From positions 1 through 13,473 of the forward strand of contig DATDRM010000090.1 in assembly GCA_035291705.1 (NCBI GenBank): a stretch of 13,473 bases of DNA. Direction: 5' to 3'. The notes beneath the pieces are model-generated. The model had not been told where the DNA came from. It saw only the letters and a program-made list of their open reading frames with translations, and ran no database searches. Every line of letters begins with the position of its first letter. The stretch's first letter is position 1. This stretch comes from DATDRM01 sp035291705. GTDB lineage: Bacteria > Chloroflexota > Anaerolineae > Anaerolineales > UBA4823. The position numbers and the translations under genes are program-made. Below are positions 6,698 to 13,456 of this stretch, one piece after another.

Positions 6698-7453
6698 TTG
6701 CAGCTGACGGTTGTTATCCCTACATTCAATGAGGCGGAGAATATCCCGCGACTGATCCCCGTGCTGTTCTCTTCACCTATCCCTGGGCTTCGGGTTTTAG
6801 TGGTGGACGATAGCAGCCCGGATGGTACGGGCGAAATAACTGAAAAGCTAGCTGATAGTTTCCCTGACCGCCTCTCTGTTCTCCACCGGGGAGAGAAACG
6901 TGGTCTGGGTTCGGCCTATATAATGGGATTCCGTCGAGCTCTGCGAGAGGGGGCTGAGTCTATTGCCCAGATGGATGCTGACTTTTCCCACCCGGTGGAA
7001 AAATTGCCCGAGCTATTGAATGCACTTGAGACATGTGATGTGGCAATGGGCTCGCGCTACGTTCCTGGGGGTAGATTGGACGATCGCTGGCCGCTTTGGC
7101 GTAAGGGTTTATCGGCGTTTGGGAATATCTATGCCCGTTCTATATTGCGTTTGCCGGTACGAGATGTTACGGGCGGATTTCGGATTTGGCGACGGGAGAC
7201 CTTGTTGGGAATGCCTCTCGAACGAGTACGATCCAACGGGTATGCCTTTCAGATTGAAATGGCCTACCTTGCTTATCGGCTGGGATTTGTTTTCCAGGAA
7301 GTGCCCTTTTATTTCGCAGACCGGCGTTGGGGGCTATCGAAGATGTCGTATAAAATTCAAATCGAGGCGGCGCGGCGAGTCTGGCAGATGCTCCAGGAGT
7401 ATCAAGACTTGAATCCAACCAAACGTCCATTAAGATTGATCGATCCTAAATAA
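6698..7453 (+). CDS. Family 2 glycosyltransferase, polyprenol-phosphate mannose synthase (DPM1-like)
   Basis: This GT2 enzyme is predicted to transfer a sugar, probably mannose, from its nucleotide donor to polyprenyl phosphate at the inner face of the membrane, feeding protein or envelope glycosylation. It is 251 residues from the chosen start. It shows TVVIPTFNEAENI (4-16), VVDDSSPDGTGE (35-46), the metal-binding DAD at 93-95 (QMDADFSHP), GSRYVPGG (118-125), DVTGGFRIWRRE (156-167) and the acceptor-side FADRRWGLSKMS (206-217). No GtrA-like or other membrane domain follows, so it is the catalytic-only form. The start is TTG 6698, seven bases after GGAG (6687-6690). A TTG at 6665 overlapping the V4R stop is possible but lacks a ribosome site. 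The 3' end overlaps ksgA by 8 bp, convergently. Glucose or another sugar is an alternative donor. Confidence 0.85.
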   Translation: MQLTVVIPTFNEAENIPRLIPVLFSSPIPGLRVLVVDDSSPDGTGEITEKLADSFPDRLSVLHRGEKRGLGSAYIMGFRRALREGAESIAQMDADFSHPVEKLPELLNALETCDVAMGSRYVPGGRLDDRWPLWRKGLSAFGNIYARSILRLPVRDVTGGFRIWRRETLLGMPLERVRSNGYAFQIEMAYLAYRLGFVFQEVPFYFADRRWGLSKMSYKIQIEAARRVWQMLQEYQDLNPTKRPLRLIDPK

Positions 7454-8297
7454 ATTCACCGCCGTAAATCACTGCCAGCCTACCCCACTCGTCCAGGTCA
7501 AGGGTTTCTGCCCTTCGACGGGGATCGAGGCCGGCAGCTTTTAAAAGGTGCTCAGCTTCACTGGATCTCAATGCGAGACCGCTAGTTAAAGAATTCCGTA
7601 AGGTTTTGCGCCTCTGACTGAAACCAGCCCTCGCTAAGTGAAAAAAAGTTTCAAGAAGAGGGCGAGGGATTACCGGTGAGGGATAAAGATCGATGCGAAC
7701 CACTGCCGAATCGATTTTTGGCGATGGGTAGAATGCACCTGCTGGGATGCGCGTCATGATCTGGGGTAAGCCGAAGACCTGAACGCTCAGCGCAAGAAGA
7801 CTCATCTCGCCCGGCACAGCGCAAATCCGCGCAGCGACCTCGCGTTGTACTGTGAGAACGATGCGCTTAGGCCGGATACTCGAATTTAGAAGATGACGGA
7901 TGAGTGCTGAAGTGATGTAGTAAGGGATGTTTGCGACGACCAGATAGTCCGGCGACTGCATTAATTGAGCTTGATCTAGTTCCAGGATGTCGCCTTGCAC
8001 AACGCGTACATTGTGATAAGGGCTAAGCACATGCTCCAGCGGCTTGATGAGGTTTGCATCCAGCTCGACAGCTATCACCGATCCCGCACGGACCGCCAGG
8101 TAGCGAGTTAAGCTTCCCAGTCCAGCTCCAATTTCCAATACCGCGTCGGATCTGGTGATCTCGGCTGACTCGGTGACTCGCTGAAGAGCGACAGGGTCGA
8201 CCAGAAAAACCTGTCCCAGGCGCTGGTCAGGGCGAAGACCGTATTGGCGCAGCAACCTGGGGACATCCAGTAACGGCAAGTCTATGGAATGACCCAC
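7446..8297 (-). CDS. ksgA: 16S rRNA adenine-N6,N6 dimethyltransferase RsmA/KsgA
   Basis: This SAM-dependent enzyme dimethylates two adjacent adenines in the helix 45 loop of 16S rRNA during small-subunit maturation. At 283 residues it is of usual size. Motifs in order are RLGQVFLVD (26-34), the SAM loop LEIGAGLGSLT (54-64), acidic Glu78, GDIL (102-105), the catalytic NIPYY (123-127) and AFYPSPKIDSAVV (188-200); the C-terminal small domain contains FSQRRKTLRNSL. The normally invariant Asn of the first motif (QNFL) is Val30 here. The GTG start at 8297 overlaps the end of the upstream wall-protein gene by 16 bp. TTG 8279 is another possible start, and neither has a clear ribosome site. The gene is co-transcribed with the YabE-like gene. 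Its 3' end overlaps the glycosyltransferase stop, leaving no room for a bidirectional terminator. Confidence 0.93.
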   Translation of the reverse strand: MGHSIDLPLLDVPRLLRQYGLRPDQRLGQVFLVDPVALQRVTESAEITRSDAVLEIGAGLGSLTRYLAVRAGSVIAVELDANLIKPLEHVLSPYHNVRVVQGDILELDQAQLMQSPDYLVVANIPYYITSALIRHLLNSSIRPKRIVLTVQREVAARICAVPGEMSLLALSVQVFGLPQIMTRIPAGAFYPSPKIDSAVVRIDLYPSPVIPRPLLETFFHLARAGFSQRRKTLRNSLTSGLALRSSEAEHLLKAAGLDPRRRAETLDLDEWGRLAVIYGGEFI

Positions 8298-9520
8298 ACG
8301 ATATTCTCAGGGGGAGGCCATAGAAAGTAAACTGTCACCCATTGGTGCCATGACACATAGTCGTCATCACTGTAGCCAAGATCGATCATCCGTCCTTTGA
8401 CACCTCCACCGACATCTGCTGCTACGGCTATGCCATAGCCGGGGATGTACATGCGAGTTCCGAAGGAAATATAGCTGATGTCCACAGCAGAAACACCTTT
8501 TGCAAGGGGTATCCCCGTCGCGGTGCCCAGGCCACCATTGCTTGTGGGGTTATAAGAAACGGCATACATGTTGAGGGCGCGCCAGTATTTAATAGGGCCA
8601 TCTGGCGTATCCAACGTGTAAGGCACGATTTTCGTTCCGAATCCGATAATTTGCGGTTTCGGTTCTTGAGCGACGAACTCAGCCTCTACTTGGCGAGAAA
8701 CCTCGACGCCATCCTCAAGACGAATCCGCACACGGCGGGCGGTTATTCCGAATTCTCCGGATTGAACAATTTTTTGGCTGTCGAGCTCCAGGTCAGTAAG
8801 GGGCTGAGTTTCGGTCTCGAAGGGAAGCGGAGTTGTATCAAGCGAGACGTTCTCCTCCACCCGGACAATCTGAATCTGTCCATTCGGGGGAAGGGGAGCA
8901 GCGGCTTCAGGCAAGCTGTAATCTAGACCCTGTAGAGATAGACCCGCCTCGCGGAGCGCTTCACCAACTTTATCGGCGGCTGAGCGGATTTGGATTCGTC
9001 CTTCTTTTGATTTAATTACCAATTCACGCGATGTTCGCAACTCGACATCAATTGGCCCGTTGAGCGGTGTTTCGGCTGGAGGGGTTAATTGATCCTTGGC
9101 ATGCAGAAGGATCCCTGCTTCCCATAAGGCTTTTCCAACCGTAGCGGCTGTGGACTTGATCGTATGAACCTGTGAATTGGTGCTCAGGATGATTGGCCAC
9201 TTTCGCTGGACCTGTAATATGTGAGCCGAGTTTTGCGAGAGCGCCTCATCGGGCACAACCGGTTGTCCATCGGACAATATCTGGTCACCTGGGTAGAGGG
9301 GAATGCCTGCCAGGGCTAACAGATTGGCCGGGAGGCGTTCGGAGCTGAACATAGATCGTGTCTTACCATCAGCCAGAACCATTATGTGTGATGAACGGGT
9401 CAGTGAGTTTTTTTCATCAGTCTTGTCATAAGGAATACGATTCCAAAACCCTAAACCGGCCAGCAACAACCCGCTCAAGATTAAGACGATAGAAAGTATA
9501 TAGAAAAGCTTATTGTTCAT
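8282..9520 (-). CDS. YabE-like cell-wall protein with DUF348, G5 and 3D domains
   Basis: This 412-residue protein is exported and anchored by one N-terminal membrane segment (about 5-25). It then carries three DUF348 (ubiquitin-like) repeats, near 47-97, 107-155 and 164-212. The last two share the pattern TVGKALWEAGI / KVGEALREAGL. A G5 domain (about 218-295, with the TRRVRIRLEDG-like strand and VEAEFVAQEP) follows, and then a C-terminal 3D domain (about 316-402) whose three aspartates are visible as AVD347, AAD369 and MID380. 3D domains have a double-psi barrel related to MltA-type lytic transglycosylases, so peptidoglycan cleavage or binding at the cell surface is expected. The architecture matches YabE of Bacillus, which also lies just upstream of ksgA. 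No Rpf lysozyme-like domain is present. A -10-like element lies only 12 bases upstream of the ATG. Confidence 0.87.
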   Translation of the reverse strand: MNNKLFYILSIVLILSGLLLAGLGFWNRIPYDKTDEKNSLTRSSHIMVLADGKTRSMFSSERLPANLLALAGIPLYPGDQILSDGQPVVPDEALSQNSAHILQVQRKWPIILSTNSQVHTIKSTAATVGKALWEAGILLHAKDQLTPPAETPLNGPIDVELRTSRELVIKSKEGRIQIRSAADKVGEALREAGLSLQGLDYSLPEAAAPLPPNGQIQIVRVEENVSLDTTPLPFETETQPLTDLELDSQKIVQSGEFGITARRVRIRLEDGVEVSRQVEAEFVAQEPKPQIIGFGTKIVPYTLDTPDGPIKYWRALNMYAVSYNPTSNGGLGTATGIPLAKGVSAVDISYISFGTRMYIPGYGIAVAADVGGGVKGRMIDLGYSDDDYVSWHQWVTVYFLWPPPENIVWVIP

Positions 9521-9531
9521 TTTGTTAGCTG

Positions 9532-9540
9532 ATTCTATCA
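9532..9540 (-). promoter_or_regulatory. Putative extended -10 of the YabE-like/ksgA operon
   Basis: On the minus strand TGA is followed directly by TAGAAT (9532-9537), placing the predicted start near 9525, only about 5 bases before the ATG at 9520. No good -35 box or ribosome site is visible. The arrangement mirrors the ubiA promoter in this window. The 113-bp divergent gap 9521-9633 otherwise holds a 9-bp inverted repeat. Confidence 0.35.
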
Positions 9541-9603
9541 GATTTGTTTGGGATCATTAGCCCGGAGGAAGTTATGATAGTACAGAGAAAATGTAACAAA
9601 TCT
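9540..9603. repeat. Spaced 9-bp inverted repeat in the divergent yabE-like/sigma-factor gap
   Basis: AGATTTGTT (9540-9548) and its exact reverse complement AACAAATCT (9595-9603) flank 46 bases. The left arm touches the putative -10 of the minus-strand gene. It could be a two-half-site operator, but at this length chance is not excluded. Confidence 0.3.
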
Positions 9604-9633
9604 CTTCGTTCTACGTTTCTAAGGATGTAAAGC

Positions 9634-10185
9634 ATGCCTGGCTGGCTGGAAGTCGATGATGTCGAGCTGCTGAAGTTAGCAAAAAATGGCGAGGCGGATG
9701 CTTTTGGTGAGCTTTATGAAAGATATGCACAGATTGTTTTTAGATATGTTTATGCTCATCTCAGAGAACGATTTGATGCAGAGGATTTAACAGAGGAAGT
9801 TTTTTTAAGGGCCTGGCGTTCACTATCCAATTACCGCGAACAAGGGGTTCCTTTTCAAGCCTTTTTATTCAAGATCGCTCACAATGCGCTGATCGATTTC
9901 TACCGGCGCTCTGGACGGTCTGGGGGGCATATGCCTATCGAGGAACAATCATTCCCGGATTTACTTCCTGAAACCGGAGAAGTGGCTCTTATCAACATGG
10001 AGCACCGCGAGATCCGGAAAACACTTGACCAATTGCGCGATGATTACCGGACGGTTTTGGTTTTACGTTTCCTGAGCGGGCTGTCGCCCGAGGAGACGAG
10101 CGAGGTGATGGGGCGTACGCCGGGAGCTATCCGGATTCTGCAACACCGCGCATTGTCAGCGTTACGCAATTTGTTGGAACTATGA
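9634..10185 (+). CDS. ECF-type RNA polymerase sigma factor
   Basis: This 183-residue sigma-70 family protein has only regions 2 and 4, the ECF layout. Region 2 (about 8-92) contains DAFGELYERYAQIVFRYVY, the core-binding and -10 recognition stretch DAEDLTEEVFLRAWRSLSNYR, and FLFKIAHNALIDFYRR. After a linker (93-122), region 4 (about 124-182) has the helix-turn-helix that reads the -35 element, within LSGLSPEETSEVMGRTPGAIRILQHRALSALR. A ribosome site AAGGA lies 9 bases before the ATG. The stop overlaps the next ATG as ATGA, the usual arrangement for a sigma factor and its regulator. The tad-like gene downstream is a possible target. The ECF subgroup cannot be assigned from sequence reading alone. 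Confidence 0.92.
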   Translation: MPGWLEVDDVELLKLAKNGEADAFGELYERYAQIVFRYVYAHLRERFDAEDLTEEVFLRAWRSLSNYREQGVPFQAFLFKIAHNALIDFYRRSGRSGGHMPIEEQSFPDLLPETGEVALINMEHREIRKTLDQLRDDYRTVLVLRFLSGLSPEETSEVMGRTPGAIRILQHRALSALRNLLEL

Positions 10186-10616
10186 TGGTTAGCGAGATTT
10201 TACAAACGCAGGATGAGTTAGCTCGAGTTCTGCAACTCTGCCTTGAAGTGATAGAGAGTGGCCAGGAAACCGTTGACTCACTCTTATCTCGCTATCCGGA
10301 ATTATGGGATACTCTTCGCCCGCCACTCGAGGCGGCTGCCTGGTTGTATAACCGCACACATCTTTTAAATCCCAGGCCAGGATTCGTAGATGCCTCCCGC
10401 CAGCGTCTCGTCTACCATCTTTACTATGAGAGGGCTGGACCTCTGGTTATACCATGGTTCGAGCAACAGCATTTTTTCTGCAGACATATTGGGGGGAGAA
10501 AAATTGTGATTCAACCTTCACTTGGTTTCACTTTGTTAATCCTTCTTTTCATCTTCAACTTCAACCCAGCCCTCACGATCAAACCACCCATCCCAGCGGG
10601 TCTCTTAACCCAATAA
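10182..10616 (+). CDS. Short one-TM protein coupled to the sigma factor, putative anti-sigma/regulatory partner
   Basis: This 144-residue protein is translationally coupled to the ECF gene (ATGA overlap; ATG at 10182, a second ATG at 10185). The cytoplasmic N-terminal region (about 9-85) has ELARVLQLCLEVIESGQETVDSLLSRYPELWDTLRPPLEAA. This helical pattern, a leucine-rich helix then a RYPE..LRP.LE motif, is one I associate with membrane proteins encoded next to ECF sigma factors in Chloroflexota and Actinobacteria. One membrane helix follows (about 112-130) and the protein ends only 14 residues later. The related proteins I have in mind carry a long extracytoplasmic domain after this helix, so this looks C-terminally truncated or is a minimal form. 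No frame that would restore such a domain was seen in the following 285 bases. The anti-sigma role is inferred from position and topology. Confidence 0.6.
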   Translation: MMVSEILQTQDELARVLQLCLEVIESGQETVDSLLSRYPELWDTLRPPLEAAAWLYNRTHLLNPRPGFVDASRQRLVYHLYYERAGPLVIPWFEQQHFFCRHIGGRKIVIQPSLGFTLLILLFIFNFNPALTIKPPIPAGLLTQ

Positions 10617-10628
10617 AGATCGATTAAT

Positions 10629-10650
10629 AACAGCCAAGGCTGTTTATATA
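10629..10650 (+). terminator. Weak hairpin terminator after the sigma/regulator pair
   Basis: AACAGCC (10629-10635) and GGCTGTT (10638-10644) form a short perfect stem, effectively 6 bp with a CAAG loop. It starts 12 bases after the stop codon and is followed by TATATAT rather than a pure T run. It is a marginal intrinsic terminator. The gap 10617-10901 (285 bp) also holds an AT-rich palindrome cluster and a promoter; no further gene is seen in it. Confidence 0.35.
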
Positions 10651-10786
10651 TCTGTGAGATTGATACGCACTTGCAGGTCCTAGTTGCAGGCCAGCGTTCT
10701 AGGCTTTGATCTGGCTGGTCGTGATTAAATCCTGAAGAGGGGGTTCTCACATCTTGGGAATGAAATAAAAATTGGATAAATAAATG

Positions 10787-10814
10787 ATATTGCAATATTG
10801 TAAGGTAACAATAT
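10787..10814. repeat. AT-rich overlapping palindromes upstream of the TadE/Calx-beta gene
   Basis: ATATTGCAATAT (10787-10798) is a perfect 12-bp palindrome. Its second half continues into a 7-bp inverted repeat, ATATTGT (10795-10801) with ACAATAT (10808-10814), separated by 6 bases. Three copies of the same half-site therefore lie within 28 bases, ending 3 bases before the putative -35. An operator or bent-DNA site is inferred. Confidence 0.4.
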
Positions 10815-10817
10815 GGT

Positions 10818-10847
10818 TTGTTTTCCGTTGTAATTAATGCTTATAAT
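10818..10847 (+). promoter_or_regulatory. Putative promoter of the TadE/Calx-beta gene
   Basis: A consensus TATAAT (10842-10847) lies 18 bases after TTGTTT (10818-10823). The predicted start near 10854 gives a leader of about 50 bases ending in AAGGA (10894-10898). It has a sigma-70 form; no match to a typical ECF GGAAC -35 box was seen here. Confidence 0.5.
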
Positions 10848-10901
10848 GCTTCCAATTACCTTTGACCTCCTTCCATTTTATCCTGTCTGCCCTAAGGATG
10901 G

Positions 10902-13454
10902 ATGACGATGGAAAACGATTCTATTAATCAGCCAAAAGAAGAAAAAGCCCAGGGTATGGTAGAGTTTGCCCTGGTTTTGCCTCTGCTTCTTTTACTTGTA
11001 TTGGGAATTATCGAAGCTGGCCGGATGTTGTTCCTCTATAGCGCCGTATTGACATCCAGTCGAGAGGCCGCGCGTTATGGTTCAGCTGCCGGAGACATCG
11101 GGGGGTATGTCACACATTACGAAGATTGCACTGGTATTCGTGCCGCTGCAAAACGCATGGGTCGATTGGCGGGGATCGGGGATGCTGACATTTCTATCTC
11201 GTATGATCATGGTCCTGGCACCGATCCACCCTTCGCTACTTGTCCGATCAGCGCAGACCAGGAAGTCAACCTGGGAGATCGGGTTATCGTTCAGGTTGGC
11301 GCCACTTACCGGCCCCTGATCCCCATGGTGCGATTCTCATCTTTCCCAATCTCCGCGGTCACCCGACGCACAATCATAAAAAATGTAGCGATTGAGGGCA
11401 CACCGCCTGCGCCAACCACTCCCACTGTCTCTTTCGTTCTCTCGGAGCAATCTCATGAAGAAGGCGTTGGCGATATCCGGGTAGCAGTTCAATTGACCGC
11501 CGGCACAAGCAATACCGTTACTGTTCCATTCACGGTGGATGGAACCGCGACCCTTGGCGAGGATTACTCAATCACATCCAGCCCGGTAGTATTTTCGCCT
11601 GGTGATACTATCATCAATATCGTCATCCACGTCACCCAAGACGAAACATACGAAGAAAACGAGCTCATCGTGCTTACCATGGGTGCGCCTACGAATGCAA
11701 TCAAGGGTTCACCGGATGTTCACCAGGTGACTATTCTCAATGACGATGTTCCACCCACGGTGTTCTTCGCTTCAGCCAGCCAAAGCCAGGCTGAAGACAT
11801 CGACACTCTAATTACGGTCGAATTGAGCGCGGCATCTTATCAGGAGATCACGGTCAACTTCACGGTGAGCGGGACTGCCTCAGGAGGGGGGGTCGACTAT
11901 ACCATCACCTCCAGTCCAATCGTCATCCCAGCCGGGCAAGCCAGTTTTCCCATCGTCGTTGATGTGAATGATGACATAATCGATGAAGACGACGAGACAG
12001 TCATCGTCACAATGGGCGTAGTGATTAACGCCACCAAAGATCTACCAGATGAGCACGTGCTGACCATCACCGATAACGACGCGCCTCCCTCTGTGTCGTT
12101 CACCTGGGAAAGCCAGGCCGGCGATGAGTCGGTGGGCAGTATGACGGTCGAGGTCCAATTGAGCGCTGCTTCCAGCAAGCAAATCACGGTTCCGTTTAGC
12201 GTTGGTGGATCCGCGACTCGAGGCACCGATTACACCATTGATTCCACTCCGCTGGTGATTCCCCCGGGAGAGCTGACGGCCTCGACTGAGATCATTGTGA
12301 TCGCAGACAGTGACAATACCGAAAGCGAGGAGACGATCGTCCTGACCCTGTTAACCCCAACAAACGCCACCAAAGGCTCGCCGAGCATACATACTGCCAC
12401 AATCGCAACTGTGCCGGTGTTTCCAGTCGTGTCCTTCTCTTCGTCCGGACAGAGCGATTACGAAGCTGTAGGTCAAATGGTTGTTACAGCCGTGTTAAAC
12501 GCTGCTTCCAGCCAGAATGTGACTGTGCCTTTCAGCCTGAGTGGCACGGCAACCCGGGTTAGCGACTACACCATCACCTCCAGCCCGGTCGTAATCCCAG
12601 CGGGTGGCGCCAGTGTGGATATTGTGATTACCCTGGTCGATGACACCCTGGATGAATATGATGAGACAGTCGAGGTGACGATGGGCACGCCGATCAATGC
12701 GATAAAGGGTACGCCGAGCGTGCATACCGCCACTATCATGGATAGTGACGGTCCGCCAGTGGTGTTCTTCACATCCACCGGGCAGATCGCTAATGAGTCG
12801 GCCAGCAGCCTATTCGTTAGCGTCGGAGTGAATGGGATTTCTGACAAACCCATCTCGGTCCCGTTCAGCCTGAGCGGGACGGCAGCCCAAGGTTCAGACT
12901 ATACCATTTCAACCAGCCCGGTCATGATCCCGGCCGGCGACACCTCGGTTGACATTATTGTGGATATAATCGATGACATTTTGCCCGAGACGAGTGAGGA
13001 TATTACCATAACCCTCGGGACGCCGATCAACGCGGACCTTGGCTCTCCAGCGGTGCATACGGTGACCATCCTGGATAATGAGCCGACCTGTCCCTCGCCG
13101 GATTCCTTGCCATTCTTTGGCAGCGGGAGCAATCGCAATAAGCTAATCTGGACATTGCAAAGCCCAAATCCATTGGTCAGCGTCAACCTGGTCGCGGTAA
13201 CGATTCGCTGGCCGTCTGGTTCTGCGGCAAACGTGACTGCTATTACCTTTAGTGACCCGCTCTACTCTGGGAACGCCTTGCCCCCTTATTTGACGGTAAC
13301 CACTCCGTCTCCTCTTTGGAGTGGAGCGTTTGCCACGCGACAAATGATCTTCAAGTTCGATAGTAACCCCAAAAGCGTGAGCGGAGATTTCTACCAGGTT
13401 ATGGCTAATTTTGAAGGTTGTCCACCAATCAGCGGCATCATTCCAAGTGATTAG
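10902..13454 (+). CDS. TadE-like pseudopilin fused to five Calx-beta repeats
   Basis: This 850-residue surface protein begins with a TadE-type region (about 16-165). After a short charged tail come QGMVEFALVLPLLLLLVLGI and EAGRMLFLYSAVLTSSREAARYG, the pilin-like membrane helix and spine of Tad (Flp) pilus minor subunits. Five Calx-beta domains of about 110 residues follow, at 174-282, 284-393, 395-503, 507-616 and 618-727. Each has the pattern VPFTVSGTAT..DYTITSSPV.IPAG and an acidic DD..DE.DET stretch that typically binds calcium. Repeat 3 has lost the closing D-N-D. A beta-rich C-terminal domain (728-850) has one Cys near each end (C730, C840). TadE proteins alone are usually about 130-190 residues, so this is a fusion. 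Two starts are possible, ATG 10902 and ATG 10908; the second is better spaced from AAGGA (9 bases against 3). Adhesion or pilus-associated calcium-dependent binding is inferred. Confidence 0.85.
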   Translation: MTMENDSINQPKEEKAQGMVEFALVLPLLLLLVLGIIEAGRMLFLYSAVLTSSREAARYGSAAGDIGGYVTHYEDCTGIRAAAKRMGRLAGIGDADISISYDHGPGTDPPFATCPISADQEVNLGDRVIVQVGATYRPLIPMVRFSSFPISAVTRRTIIKNVAIEGTPPAPTTPTVSFVLSEQSHEEGVGDIRVAVQLTAGTSNTVTVPFTVDGTATLGEDYSITSSPVVFSPGDTIINIVIHVTQDETYEENELIVLTMGAPTNAIKGSPDVHQVTILNDDVPPTVFFASASQSQAEDIDTLITVELSAASYQEITVNFTVSGTASGGGVDYTITSSPIVIPAGQASFPIVVDVNDDIIDEDDETVIVTMGVVINATKDLPDEHVLTITDNDAPPSVSFTWESQAGDESVGSMTVEVQLSAASSKQITVPFSVGGSATRGTDYTIDSTPLVIPPGELTASTEIIVIADSDNTESEETIVLTLLTPTNATKGSPSIHTATIATVPVFPVVSFSSSGQSDYEAVGQMVVTAVLNAASSQNVTVPFSLSGTATRVSDYTITSSPVVIPAGGASVDIVITLVDDTLDEYDETVEVTMGTPINAIKGTPSVHTATIMDSDGPPVVFFTSTGQIANESASSLFVSVGVNGISDKPISVPFSLSGTAAQGSDYTISTSPVMIPAGDTSVDIIVDIIDDILPETSEDITITLGTPINADLGSPAVHTVTILDNEPTCPSPDSLPFFGSGSNRNKLIWTLQSPNPLVSVNLVAVTIRWPSGSAANVTAITFSDPLYSGNALPPYLTVTTPSPLWSGAFATRQMIFKFDSNPKSVSGDFYQVMANFEGCPPISGIIPSD
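11421..13082 (+). repeat. Tandem Calx-beta coding repeats, about 333-bp period
   Basis: Five in-frame units lie at about 11421-11747, 11751-12080, 12084-12410, 12420-12749 and 12753-13082. Units 2 and 4 share an almost identical stretch around the DYTITSSP codons (near 11895 and 12565), suggesting duplication or gene conversion. The others are more diverged at the base level. Confidence 0.75.
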
Positions 13455-13456
13455 GA

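Noticed and set aside
7440..7460. A bidirectional terminator expected between the convergent glycosyltransferase and ksgA genes
   Set aside because: The two coding regions overlap by 8 bp and no hairpin is visible at the junction.
8651..9015. Plus-strand frames antisense to the YabE-like gene
   Set aside because: They have no domain pattern or initiation signals and sit opposite clearly conserved domains.
10865..10872. ACCTCCTT in the leader of the TadE/Calx-beta gene, identical to the 16S anti-Shine-Dalgarno core; equally a strong ribosome site on the minus strand
   Set aside because: The only nearby minus-strand frame stops within a few codons. Pairing of the adjacent TTCCAT with the ATGGAA at 10908 is just 6 bp, too little to claim a riboregulator.
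10617..10901. Possible remnant of a longer C-terminal domain for the sigma-linked protein
   Set aside because: Forward frames here are interrupted by stops and show none of the expected patterns, so a simple frameshift is not supported.
11897..13186. Several 76-109 codon minus-strand frames inside the Calx-beta repeats
   Set aside because: They recur at the same place in successive repeats because they mirror the repeat coding strand. They have no ribosome sites and no known motifs.
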